Source: Massilia sp. METH4
GTDB lineage: Bacteria > Pseudomonadota > Gammaproteobacteria > Burkholderiales > Burkholderiaceae_D
Assembly: GCF_037094685.1 (NCBI RefSeq)
Contig: NZ_CP146614.1
Location: 1,922,001-1,986,000, forward strand
Direction of reading: 5' to 3'
Length of the DNA: 64,000 nucleotides
Below the pieces are notes generated by a model. The model did not search any database. It was not told the DNA's origin and worked only from the letters and a program-made list of their open reading frames with translations. Both the position numbers and the translations under genes were made by a program. The stretch's first letter is position 1; each line of letters starts with the position of its first letter. Below, in pieces: positions 29,609 to 37,551 of the stretch.

Positions 29609-29989
29609 ATGTTCATGCCGCCCAATCTGTATCCCGCCGCGCTGCCGGCGGAATTCGTCAACGCCACGCGCAACCTGGCCGAATCGCAGTGGGCGGGGTG
29701 CAACGCCCTGATGCGGGCGGCATTCGAAAGCAGCGCCAGCCTGATCGACGTGAACGTGCATGCCACTCGCGACCAGATCGCGGCCGCCAACACCGCCTCG
29801 AACCAGTTGCTGTTCGTGCGCGACGTGCGCGACCTGGTGTGCCTGACGGCCTCGCAATCGCAGCAGGCGCTGGAGCGAGCTCAACGCTATGGCCGGCAGA
29901 TGGCCGGCGTGGCCAGCGCGGCGCACGATCGCTTAGGCGAGCTCAGCCGCGACTTCGCTGGTAGCTTGCCCCGCAACCCGATAGAATGA
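29609..29989 (+). CDS. Phasin-family protein
   Basis: A 126-residue amphipathic helical protein expected to coat polyhydroxybutyrate granules. It shows the phasin pattern of long Ala/Ser/Gln-rich helices: LPAEFVNATRNLAESQWAG, FESSASLIDVNVHATRDQI and a final helix to LSRDFAG. ATG 29609 is preceded by CGAAAGGACACCC. The longer frames begin in the tandem repeat and are rejected. Shorter than most phasins (about 180 residues). It lies just upstream of phaA and phaB, which supports the assignment. Confidence 0.75.
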   Translation: MFMPPNLYPAALPAEFVNATRNLAESQWAGCNALMRAAFESSASLIDVNVHATRDQIAAANTASNQLLFVRDVRDLVCLTASQSQQALERAQRYGRQMAGVASAAHDRLGELSRDFAGSLPRNPIE

Positions 29990-30050
29990 AAAGTAGTAGC
30001 GCTTCGACAACCCTGCTGGCTTTAACCTGCTAGTGAACTGGAGAAAGTAA

Positions 30051-31229
30051 ATGGATGATGTAGTCATCGTTGCCGCGGCGCGTACCGCGGTCGGCAAATT
30101 CGGCGGCAGCCTGGCAAAGATCCCCGCAGCCGACTTGGGCGCGCACGTGATCAAGGGCCTGCTGGCGCAGACCGGCATCGACCCCAACCTGATCAGCGAA
30201 GTGATCCTGGGGCAGGTGCTCACCGCCGGCGTGGGCCAGAACCCGGCCCGCCAGGCGGTGATCAAGTCCGGCCTGCCGAACGCGATTCCCGGCTACACGA
30301 TCAACAAGGTGTGCGGCAGCGGCCTGAAGGCCACGCACCTGGCCGCACAGGCGATCAAGTGCGGCGACGCCGACATCATCATCGCCGGCGGCCAGGAAAA
30401 CATGAGCGCCGCGCCACACGTGCTGAACGGCTCGCGCGACGGTTTCCGCATGGGCGACGCCAAGCTGACGGACACGATGATCGTCGACGGCCTGTGGGAC
30501 GTCTACAACCAGTACCACATGGGCATCACCGCCGAGAACGTGGCGAAGAAGTATGAAATCTCCCGTACCCAACAGGACGAATTCGCGCTGCAATCGCAGC
30601 TGAAGGCCGAAGCGGCGCAGAAGGAAGGCAAGTTCAAGGACGAGATCCTGCCGCTCGAGATCCCGCAGAAGAAGGGCACGATCGTGTTCGACAGCGACGA
30701 ATACATCAAGGCCGGCTCCACCATCGAAGGGCTGCAGAGCCTGCGCCCCGCGTTCAACAAGGAAGGCAGCGTCACGGCCGGTAACGCATCGGGCATCAAC
30801 GACGGCGCGGCCGCCGTGGTCATGATGTCGGCCTCGAAGGCGAAGGAACTGGGCCTGAAGCCGCTGGCGCGCATCAAGGCCTATGCCTCGTCCGGCCTGG
30901 ATCCGGCCTATATGGGCATGGGCCCGGTACCGGCCAGCAAGCTGGCGCTGAAGAAGGCCGGCTGGACGCCGCAAGACCTGGACCTGCTGGAAATTAACGA
31001 AGCCTTCGCCGCGCAAGCCTGCGCCGTGAACCAGGAAATGGGCTGGGATACCAGCAAGATCAACGTGAACGGCGGCGCCATCGCGATCGGCCACCCGATC
31101 GGCGCTTCCGGCTGCCGCATCCTGGTCACGCTCCTGCACGAGATGGTGCGCCGCGATGCCAAGAAAGGCCTGGCCTCGCTGTGCATCGGCGGCGGCATGG
31201 GCGTGGCGCTGGCGGTCGAACGCGAATAA
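30051..31229 (+). CDS. phaA: Acetyl-CoA acetyltransferase (beta-ketothiolase PhaA)
   Basis: Condenses two acetyl-CoA to acetoacetyl-CoA, the first step of polyhydroxybutyrate synthesis. The 392-residue thiolase has nucleophile Cys88 ([12 protein letters not shown]), the NEAFAAQA loop, the catalytic His in [14 protein letters not shown], and the second Cys in LCIGGGMG. Start ATG 30051 follows GGAGAAAGTAA. It is followed by phaB after a hairpin, so both genes of precursor supply are here; the synthase phaC is elsewhere. Confidence 0.95.
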   Translation: MDDVVIVAAARTAVGKFGGSLAKIPAADLGAHVIKGLLAQTGIDPNLISEVILGQVLTAGVGQNPARQAVIKSGLPNAIPGYTINKVCGSGLKATHLAAQAIKCGDADIIIAGGQENMSAAPHVLNGSRDGFRMGDAKLTDTMIVDGLWDVYNQYHMGITAENVAKKYEISRTQQDEFALQSQLKAEAAQKEGKFKDEILPLEIPQKKGTIVFDSDEYIKAGSTIEGLQSLRPAFNKEGSVTAGNASGINDGAAAVVMMSASKAKELGLKPLARIKAYASSGLDPAYMGMGPVPASKLALKKAGWTPQDLDLLEINEAFAAQACAVNQEMGWDTSKINVNGGAIAIGHPIGASGCRILVTLLHEMVRRDAKKGLASLCIGGGMGVALAVERE

Positions 31230-31240
31230 GGGTAGTGAGG

Positions 31241-31269
31241 GGGCCACATACGCAGTGGCCCTTGTTTTA
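31241..31269 (+). terminator. Hairpin between phaA and phaB
   Basis: GGGCCAC (31241-31247) pairs with GTGGCCC (31255-31261), followed by TTGTTTTAT. It could reduce read-through and set the phaA:phaB ratio. Confidence 0.6.
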
Positions 31270-31302
31270 TGTGTGGAGTACGCTAACTAGAGGGGATGTC
31301 AT

Positions 31303-32043
31303 ATGGCACGAGTTGCATTGGTAACGGGCGGCATGGGTGGTCTGGGCGAAGCGATCTGCATCAAGCTGGTTGCACTGGGCTACAAGGTGGTAACCACGTA
31401 TTCCCCGAACAATACGAAGTACCAGGGCTGGCTGGACGAAATGAAGGAACAGGGTTACAACTTCGCCGCCTATCCTTGCGACGTGGCCGACTACGAGTCG
31501 GCCCAGGCATGCGTGGCCGCGATCACCCGCGACATCGGCCCGGTGGACGTGCTGGTCAACAATGCGGGCATCACCCGCGACATGACCTTCAAGAAGATGG
31601 ACAAGGTGAACTGGGATGCCGTGCTGCGCACGAACCTGGATTCCGTGTTCAACATGACGAAACCGGTCGCCGATGGCATGGTCGAGCGCGGCTGGGGCCG
31701 CATCATCAATATCTCGTCCGTCAACGGCCAGAAGGGCGCGTTCGGCCAGACCAACTATTCGGCCGCCAAGGCCGGCGTGCACGGCTTCACGAAGGCGCTG
31801 GCGCTGGAAGTGGCGCGCAAGGGCGTGACCGTGAACACCATCTCGCCGGGCTATATCGGCACCAAGATGGTCACCGAGATCCCGCAGGACGTGCTGGAAT
31901 CGAAGATCCTGCCGCAAATCCCGATGGGCCGCCTGGGCAAGCCGGACGAAGTGGCCGGCCTGGTCGCCTACCTCTCTTCGGATGAAGCCGCCTTCGTGAC
32001 CGGCGCCAATATCGCCATCAACGGCGGCCAGCACATGTCATAA
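31303..32043 (+). CDS. phaB: Acetoacetyl-CoA reductase PhaB
   Basis: NADPH-dependent reduction of acetoacetyl-CoA to (R)-3-hydroxybutyryl-CoA. The 246-residue SDR enzyme shows the cofactor site VTGGMGGLGEAI, NNAGITRD, and the catalytic triad Ser139/Tyr152/Lys156 (NISSVNGQKG and NYSAAKAG). It also has the GQTNYSAAK and TEIPQDVL features of PhaB rather than FabG. It follows phaA by 73 bp. Confidence 0.95.
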   Translation: MARVALVTGGMGGLGEAICIKLVALGYKVVTTYSPNNTKYQGWLDEMKEQGYNFAAYPCDVADYESAQACVAAITRDIGPVDVLVNNAGITRDMTFKKMDKVNWDAVLRTNLDSVFNMTKPVADGMVERGWGRIINISSVNGQKGAFGQTNYSAAKAGVHGFTKALALEVARKGVTVNTISPGYIGTKMVTEIPQDVLESKILPQIPMGRLGKPDEVAGLVAYLSSDEAAFVTGANIAINGGQHMS

Positions 32044-32069
32044 GCTGTCGCCGAGCTGCACGGCAAAGC

Positions 32070-32120
32070 AGGGACAGGTATTCTTCCGGGTTGCGGCCCG
32101 GAAGGGGCCTGTCCCTTTTT
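32070..32120 (+). terminator. Strong terminator after phaB
   Basis: A nested stem of AGGGACAGG (32070-32078) with CCTGTCCCT (32108-32116), and CTTCCGGG (32083-32090) with CCCGGAAG (32097-32104), is followed by TTTTTCTTTT. Confidence 0.9.
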
Positions 32121-32163
32121 CTTTTGTTCCCGGCCCGATGTTCGGGGTCGATGTCTGGAGACG

Positions 32164-33465
32164 ATGACGATGATCCTGCCCGACGGTGGCCTGCACCTGG
32201 ACGCGCTTGAAGAACAAGCCCTGCAACCCGGTACCAAGGGATTGCCGATCACCGAGCCGCTGCGCCAGCACATGGTGGGTGTGCAGCACTGGAACGTGCT
32301 TGCCGCCGACACGAGCTTTCCCGTGGCGGTGCTGAAGACGTCGAGTCTCCTGCACAACCTGGACTGGATGCGCCGCTTCTGCGCGCGCTACGACGTGGCG
32401 CTGGCGCCGCATGGCAAGACGACGATGAGCCCGCAGCTGTTCGGCGCCCAGCTGGCCAATGGCGCCTGGGGCATCACGCTCGCCACGGCCGCGCAGGTGC
32501 TGGCCGCGGCACGCCATGGCGTGCGCCGCGTGGTGCTGGCCAACGAGCTGGTGGCCCCGGCCGACATCCGCTCACTGCTCGCACTGCTGGAGGACGATCC
32601 CGGCTTCGAACTGTTCGTGCTGGCCGACTCCGCCGAGGGCGTGCGGCGCCTCTCGGAAGCCGCCGCCGCGCTTGGCCGGCCGTTGCCCGTGCTGGTGGAG
32701 CTGGGCATCGCCGGCAAACGCACCGGTTGCCGGACCCTGGACGAGGCCGTAGCACTGGCGCGCACGATCGCCGCGTCGGCCGGGCTGGAACTGGCGGGCA
32801 TCGAGGGTTACGAGGGCTTGCTGGTCAGCGAAGACCGGGCCGCCGACATCGAACGGGTCGATGCCTTCCTTGCCCAGGTAACGGACCTGGCGCGCCGGCT
32901 CGATGCGGAAGGCTTGTTCCGCGGGCCGCGGATCCTGCTCTCGGCCGGCGGCTCATCGTACTTCGACCGGGTGGCGCGCGCCTTCGGCGCCGTGCACGGA
33001 CTGACGCGCCCGGTATTGCCCGTGCTGCGCAGCGGCTGCTACCTGACCAGCGACCACGGCCATTACCTGGACATGACGGCCGAACTGGATGCGCGCGAAG
33101 GCGTGCGCGAGGGCCTGCGCCCGGCGCTCGAGGTATGGAGCATCGTGCTGTCACGGCCGGAGCCGGGCCTGGCGATCCTGTCCATGGGCAAGCGCGACGC
33201 CTCGTACGACATGGAGCTGCCGCGCGCGCTGGTCACGCACCGGCCGGGCGCGGCAGGGCCGGTGCCGTTGCCGGAAGGCGCCGGCATCGACAAGATGAAC
33301 GACCAGCACGCCTACCTGCGGCTGCCGGAGGGCGTGGACGTGCGCGTGGGCGACCTGGTCGGCTGCGGCATTTCGCACCCGTGCACCACCTTCGACAAGT
33401 GGCCGGTGCTGCTGCTCGTCGACGACGATTACAATGTGCAGCGTGCCATCAACACGCTTTTTTAG
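32164..33465 (+). CDS. D-threonine-aldolase/D-serine-dehydratase-like PLP enzyme
   Basis: A 433-residue fold-type III PLP enzyme of the alanine racemase N-terminal family, close to metal-activated D-threonine aldolases and bacterial amino acid deaminases. The PLP lysine is Lys85 in LAPHGKTTMSPQL. The C-terminal metal-binding motif GCGISHPCTTFDKW supplies His and Cys ligands. The family acts on D-threonine, D-serine or related D-amino acids; the actual substrate is unknown. Several in-frame ATGs occur at the start; ATG 32164 is taken. It is 13 bp from the aminopeptidase, so probably the two form an operon. Confidence 0.82.
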   Translation: MTMILPDGGLHLDALEEQALQPGTKGLPITEPLRQHMVGVQHWNVLAADTSFPVAVLKTSSLLHNLDWMRRFCARYDVALAPHGKTTMSPQLFGAQLANGAWGITLATAAQVLAAARHGVRRVVLANELVAPADIRSLLALLEDDPGFELFVLADSAEGVRRLSEAAAALGRPLPVLVELGIAGKRTGCRTLDEAVALARTIAASAGLELAGIEGYEGLLVSEDRAADIERVDAFLAQVTDLARRLDAEGLFRGPRILLSAGGSSYFDRVARAFGAVHGLTRPVLPVLRSGCYLTSDHGHYLDMTAELDAREGVREGLRPALEVWSIVLSRPEPGLAILSMGKRDASYDMELPRALVTHRPGAAGPVPLPEGAGIDKMNDQHAYLRLPEGVDVRVGDLVGCGISHPCTTFDKWPVLLLVDDDYNVQRAINTLF

Positions 33466-33476
33466 AAAGAACGCCC

Positions 33477-34430
33477 ATGCCCGATCCATCCCCCTACCTG
33501 TTCCCGCCCGTCAGCCCGCTGCGCACCGGCATGCTGCAGGTCGACGCGCTGCACACGATCTACTGGGAAGAGGTGGGCAATCCACAGGGCATCCCCGTGA
33601 TCTTCCTGCATGGCGGGCCGGGGGCCGGGCTGTCGCCGCAGCACCGGCGCTTCTTCGACTCGCGCCACTACCGCGTGATCCTGTTCGACCAGCGCGGCGC
33701 CGGCAAGTCGACGCCGCTGGGCGAAACGCGCGAGAACACGACGCAGCTGCTGGTGCAGGACATGGAACGGTTGCGCGAGCTGATGGGCATCGACCAATGG
33801 CTGGTGTTCGGCGGCTCCTGGGGCTCCACGCTGGCGCTGGCCTACGGCGAAACCCACCCCGAACGCTGCCTGGGCTTCGTGCTGCGCGGCATCTTCCTGT
33901 GCACGGCAGCGGAGATCGACTGGTTCATCGACGGCGCCAGGTGGTTCCACCCCGAGATCCACGCCGAATTCGCCGCGGCCATTCCCGAAGCGGAGCGCGG
34001 CGACTTGCTGCAGGCTTACTACCGGCGCATCACGCATGCCGATCCGGACGTGTACTGGCCCGCCGTGCGCGCCTGGAGCCGTTTCGAGGGGCGGCGCGTG
34101 TTCCTGATGCCGCAGCCGGAAGAACCATCGTGCGACACGCTCGACCTGGGCCTGGGCCGGCTGGAAGCGCACTACATGGCGAACCTGGGCTTTTTCGAGG
34201 ACGGGCAGCTGCTGAAGAACGTGGGGCGCATCGCCCACCTGCCGGCCGTGATCGTGCAGGGGCGCTACGACGTGATCTGCCCGCCGCTGACGGCCTGGCA
34301 CCTGCACCAGGCATGGCCGGGATCGGTGGTGAAGATGGTGCCCGACGCAGGCCATGGGGCGATGGAAGCGGGCATCAGCCGCGAGCTGGTGGCGGCCACC
34401 GAGGCATTCCGGCGTTTCGGCAGGTTTTGA
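33477..34430 (+). CDS. pip: Prolyl aminopeptidase (proline iminopeptidase)
   Basis: A 317-residue alpha/beta hydrolase that releases N-terminal proline from peptides. It carries the oxyanion HGGPGAGLS, the signature FDQRGAGKSTP, the nucleophile Ser114 in FGGSWGSTLALAYGE (key GGSWGS), and the acid and base in GRYDVICPP and DAGHGAM. Peptidase family S33, cytosolic, no signal peptide. ATG 33477 begins MPDPSPYLFPP, the family-typical start; the longer frame is a shadow of the preceding gene. Confidence 0.95.
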   Translation: MPDPSPYLFPPVSPLRTGMLQVDALHTIYWEEVGNPQGIPVIFLHGGPGAGLSPQHRRFFDSRHYRVILFDQRGAGKSTPLGETRENTTQLLVQDMERLRELMGIDQWLVFGGSWGSTLALAYGETHPERCLGFVLRGIFLCTAAEIDWFIDGARWFHPEIHAEFAAAIPEAERGDLLQAYYRRITHADPDVYWPAVRAWSRFEGRRVFLMPQPEEPSCDTLDLGLGRLEAHYMANLGFFEDGQLLKNVGRIAHLPAVIVQGRYDVICPPLTAWHLHQAWPGSVVKMVPDAGHGAMEAGISRELVAATEAFRRFGRF

Positions 34431-34580
34431 GGCAGCGCCGGGGCCAGGATTGCCGTCATGAACCGGTCAGCCCTTCCATAAGCAAGTCCCATCAGCTTCA
34501 TCGGCGTCGCCGCCGTGCGGCGGCCCTGCTACACTTGCGCCTGGAGCGGGCGCGTCGTCCCGCGGAGCAAGCATAATAAT

Positions 34581-35051
34581 ATGGCAATGAACATCCAGCT
34601 GGGCGATATCGGCCACATCATTCAATTGGCAATCGCACCGGTATTCCTGCTGAACGGTGTCTGCACCGCCCTGATGGTGCTGATCAACCGCCTGGCACGC
34701 ATCATCGACCGCTCGCGCGTGCTCGAAGACCGCCTCGACATTGCCTACAACGACAATTACATCACCGAGCTGGACGTGCTGTACCGCCGCTCGCATTACA
34801 TCAACATGGCGATCACGCTGTCCACCTTGTGCGGCCTGTTCGTGGGTATCGTGATCGCCCTGCTGTTCGTGGGCGATACCACCGACGTCACGCTCGACAA
34901 GTACATCGCCGGCCTGTTCGGCGCGGCGGTGGCCAGCCTGATCGCCAGCTTCGGCGCCCTGCTGCGCGAGATCTTCATTGCATCGGCGGCCATGCGTGCC
35001 ATGCGGCATGTGCGCCGCGCACCCAAAACCCCCGAGCAAGTCACCAAATAA
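34581..35051 (+). CDS. DUF2721-family membrane protein
   Basis: A 156-residue inner-membrane protein with three hydrophobic segments: LAIAPVFLLNGVCTALMVLI, then ITLSTLCGLFVGIVIALLFV, and IAGLFGAAVASLIASFGALL, each trimmed here to its core. The conserved NRLARIIDR motif follows the first segment, characteristic of DUF2721. Function unknown. A unit with the next gene, 5 bp away. Confidence 0.8.
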   Translation: MAMNIQLGDIGHIIQLAIAPVFLLNGVCTALMVLINRLARIIDRSRVLEDRLDIAYNDNYITELDVLYRRSHYINMAITLSTLCGLFVGIVIALLFVGDTTDVTLDKYIAGLFGAAVASLIASFGALLREIFIASAAMRAMRHVRRAPKTPEQVTK

Positions 35052-35056
35052 ACGCC

Positions 35057-35509
35057 ATGCACGATTACCAACGCCCCCCGACCCTGCACCGCTACGGCCC
35101 TCAAGATGAACTCGACCAGGCGCTGCGCCAGGGCCAGTTCGTGCTGCGGCCCAGTGCCGGCTTCCTCACGCTCTCGTTCTCGCAGGCGTGGGACCGCGAC
35201 CTGTTCGATCATTTCGGGGCCGACGCCTGCCTCGTCATCCACAACACCGAGGAATTCGGTGAACGCGTGCACCGCGCCGTGCAGCGTACCTTGCCCAACT
35301 GGGCGGGGATCGACGGCGCCGTGGAATACGGCAGCCGGGCGCGCCTGGGCTCGGCCTTCACGATGGCGGCGCAGGATGCGGCGGAACGGGAATGGAAATT
35401 CGCCTGGCGGCCGATGCACGCGCAATCGAGCCTGAACCCGGTGGTGATCCGCATCGGCAGCCTGGAAAACTTCGCCGAAGTGCGCACGCGCGACCAGTAC
35501 CCGGCCTGA
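35057..35509 (+). CDS. Conserved hypothetical protein of 150 residues
   Basis: I do not recognise a named family. The protein is soluble, about 150 residues, with no signal peptide or membrane segment and a mixed alpha/beta pattern. It opens MHDYQRPPTLHRYGPQ and has RQGQFVLRPSAGFLTLSFSQ (key LRPSAGFLT), a central IHNTEEFGERVHRAV and the tail VIRIGSLENFAEVRTR. Codon use is like its neighbours. It follows the DUF2721 gene by 5 bp and probably shares its transcript, so the two may work together. Confidence 0.65.
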   Translation: MHDYQRPPTLHRYGPQDELDQALRQGQFVLRPSAGFLTLSFSQAWDRDLFDHFGADACLVIHNTEEFGERVHRAVQRTLPNWAGIDGAVEYGSRARLGSAFTMAAQDAAEREWKFAWRPMHAQSSLNPVVIRIGSLENFAEVRTRDQYPA

Positions 35510-35520
35510 CCCGGCGTGGG

Positions 35521-36165
35521 TCAGCGCGGCGCCGGCAGGGCGGCCGCGCCGGTGCGGGCGATGTCCGTGCCGGCCGAGGGCAGCGCGCGCGGCGCGATGC
35601 CCTTGTCCAGGCGCGCCAGCACTGCGCCCATCATCCGTTCGATATCGCCGCGGATGATGTTGGTGCCGAGGATGCCGGGCACATAGAAGCCGGGCATCAT
35701 GCGCCCGGAATAGACGATCTTCGTGCCGCCCGTTTCCGGCACCGGCACCAGTTCCCAGCGCGATTCATAGTGCTTCATGTCGCCCGAGATGAGGTCGATG
35801 TCGATCGACGACATCGGCTGTTCGGTGGCGCGCACGATCAGGTGGATCGAGCGCGACATGAACAGGAAGCGGGCGTTGCCGAACTGCTCGATGATCACCT
35901 CGTTGCCGTTGCGCGAGAGCACGCGGCACGACACCAGGTCCGGCACGAATTCCTCCATGCGGTCGTAGCCGGTCAGGATGCGCCACACGACCGGCAATGG
36001 CGCCTGCACGGTCCCGGTCGCATCGATCTCGTACATGTGCAGGGCATCCTGCGTGACGCGCTTGACCGTTACCTGGAGCTTGGGCGTGTCGGTACGCGCG
36101 CCCTCCGCGAGCACCAGCGCGGGCACGGCACACCCTAACAACAATAACAGCAATAGTTGCCTCAT
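35521..36165 (-). CDS. Exported SRPBCC/START-like protein
   Basis: A 214-residue protein with a signal peptide (RQLLLLLLLGCAVPALVLAE) and a polyketide-cyclase/START-type hydrophobic-pocket domain. Supporting motifs are DATGTVQAPLPVVWRILTGYDRMEEFVPDLVSCRVL (key VVWRILTGYDRM), the SIDIDLISGDMKHYESRWEL strand pair and the terminal helix DIERMMGAVLARL. This fold binds lipids or other hydrophobic molecules; ligand unknown. The C-terminal 30 residues are low-complexity. It starts 104 bp left of the IS110 insertion. Confidence 0.75.
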   Translation of the reverse strand: MRQLLLLLLLGCAVPALVLAEGARTDTPKLQVTVKRVTQDALHMYEIDATGTVQAPLPVVWRILTGYDRMEEFVPDLVSCRVLSRNGNEVIIEQFGNARFLFMSRSIHLIVRATEQPMSSIDIDLISGDMKHYESRWELVPVPETGGTKIVYSGRMMPGFYVPGILGTNIIRGDIERMMGAVLARLDKGIAPRALPSAGTDIARTGAAALPAPR

Positions 36166-36269
36166 GATCTCAGCCTACGGTAACCGGCGGGGGAACACAA
36201 GCGCGCTCGCCGGCGTACCGTTAGCTGGCGCACGGAGCGGGCGGCACTGTCCAGCACGTGCCAAGGTGC

Positions 36270-37520
36270 CTGACCCCGTGACACGGGCTGATGCATGCTA
36301 ACGGCCGAGCCCGTCTCAAGGTGCCTCGTATGATGATCCCGTCGGATCTTTGGCAAAATTACCGCTGAAGGAAACGGCCAGGCAGAGTGATGTCGATGGT
36401 GTCTAAGGCCAAGAGCCTGTGGGTCAGATTGGCGCCTCTGCCTGTTTTTCATTGTTAAGTCCGGACGGTATCTTAGGCTTCGAGCCTGCATACGAGGGTG
36501 GTCAACAAATGAATTTCGTAGGCACGCCAGTAGTAGGAATTGATGTCAGCAAAAGCAAACTGGATATAGCGTTGCTGAAGAATGGGAAGCTCAAGAGCAA
36601 AGTGCTTCCGAACAACAGGGACGGTTACGCAGAGCTGATAAAGTGGTTGAAGAATCAGGATGTTACGCTCGATGCGGTCCATATTTGCATGGAATCGACA
36701 GGCGTGTACAGCGAGCCTGTTGCCCTGGCATTGAGCGACATGGGCATGAAGGTCAGCGTCGTCAATCCTGCCAGCATCAAAGGATTTGGCCAGAGTCTAA
36801 TCATCCGAAACAAAAACGACAAAGCTGATGCAGCTCTCATTGCGCGATACTGCGCAGCGATGAGCCCAGCGCTTTGGCAGGCCCCTTCGCACGAGCAGCG
36901 GCAATTGAGGGCTTGGAACGAGCATCTGGCATCGTTGAAAGACATTCGACAGCAACAGGCCAATCGTATCGAAGCACTTGAGTTTGCAAACCAGACCGAG
37001 GTGGCAGCTCACGCCAAGACGCACTTGGATTGGCTGGACAAACAAATCAAGCAGCTGGAGAACGATATCGATGATCACATCGATCGGCATCCGGATCTCC
37101 GGCACGATGCTGAGCTGATTGAGTCGATCCCAGGCCTTGGCCGCGGGACCGCGGCCAAGGTACTTGGTCGTGTGGGGAACCTGCGGCGCTTCGGCAGCGC
37201 CAAGGAACTGGCGGCCTACATTGGGGTGACGCCACGCCAGAGGCAATCAGGCAGCTCGGTGAGGGGTAGGACTACCATTACCAGAATGGGCTGTCGCGAC
37301 CTGCGGGCAGCCCTATACATGCCAGCACTTACAGCGATCAGAAAGAACCCGCTGTTAAGGGAATTTGCAAACCGGCTGCAGTCAACAGGCATGGCTAAGA
37401 TGGCTGTCATCGCTGCCGTCATGCGCAAGCTCGTGCACCAGATGTACGGCGTCGTCCGCTCAGGAAAGCCATTTGACCCGAATCACATGGGCAAAAGGCT
37501 TGCGGGTGAACACGGTATCT
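36270..37520 (+). mobile_element. IS110-family insertion sequence
   Basis: About 1.25 kb, clearly lower in GC than the flanks, with one transposase gene, a 237-bp 5' non-coding end and almost no 3' non-coding sequence. There are no terminal inverted repeats. A near-identical 20-bp sequence (CTGACCCC then G or A, TGACACGGGCT) occurs at both ends, 36270-36289 and 37519-37538, so the exact crossover is ambiguous from this copy alone. The guide pairing of the predicted bridge RNA favours the CT at 36270-36271 and 37519-37520 as core dinucleotide. IS110 elements are DEDD transposases that insert at short specific sequences. Confidence 0.8.
36330..36510 (+). ncRNA. Predicted bridge RNA of the IS110 element
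   Basis: Folded by eye. A 5' hairpin GATCC-CGTC-GGATC (36335-36348). A target-binding loop closed by CAGGCAGAG (36379-36387) with CTCTGCCTG (36436-36444), with inner hairpin AGGC/GCCT (36406-36418). Its 5' side has GGTGTCT (36398-36404), matching target GGTGCCT with one G-U wobble, and its 3' side has GGGTCAG (36421-36427), complementary to target CTGACCC. A donor-binding loop closed by TTGTT/AACAA (36452-36456, 36504-36508), with inner hairpin AGGCT-TCG-AGCCT. Its 5' side ACGGTATCT (36465-36473) is identical to the right end 37512-37520, and GGTCA (36500-36504) is complementary to the left end. Ends of the RNA are approximate. Confidence 0.65.
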
Positions 37521-37522
37521 GA
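36509..37522 (+). CDS. IS110-family transposase
   Basis: A 337-residue RNA-guided recombinase. The RuvC-like DEDD domain shows Asp12 (VVGIDVSKSKLD), Glu62 (HICMESTGVYSE) and Asp104/Asp107 (NKNDKADAALIARY). A coiled-coil region (residues about 150-210) and a C-terminal transposase_20 domain with IPGLGRGTAAK, YIGVTPRQRQSGSS and the conserved Ser/Gly stretch follow. ATG 36509 has GAGGGTGG upstream and directly follows the predicted bridge RNA. Under the preferred boundaries, the stop codon TGA is formed by the T of the core plus GA from the target. The gene looks intact. Confidence 0.93.
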   Translation: MNFVGTPVVGIDVSKSKLDIALLKNGKLKSKVLPNNRDGYAELIKWLKNQDVTLDAVHICMESTGVYSEPVALALSDMGMKVSVVNPASIKGFGQSLIIRNKNDKADAALIARYCAAMSPALWQAPSHEQRQLRAWNEHLASLKDIRQQQANRIEALEFANQTEVAAHAKTHLDWLDKQIKQLENDIDDHIDRHPDLRHDAELIESIPGLGRGTAAKVLGRVGNLRRFGSAKELAAYIGVTPRQRQSGSSVRGRTTITRMGCRDLRAALYMPALTAIRKNPLLREFANRLQSTGMAKMAVIAAVMRKLVHQMYGVVRSGKPFDPNHMGKRLAGEHGI

Positions 37523-37551
37523 CCCCATGACACGGGCTCGGCCATGGCGGG

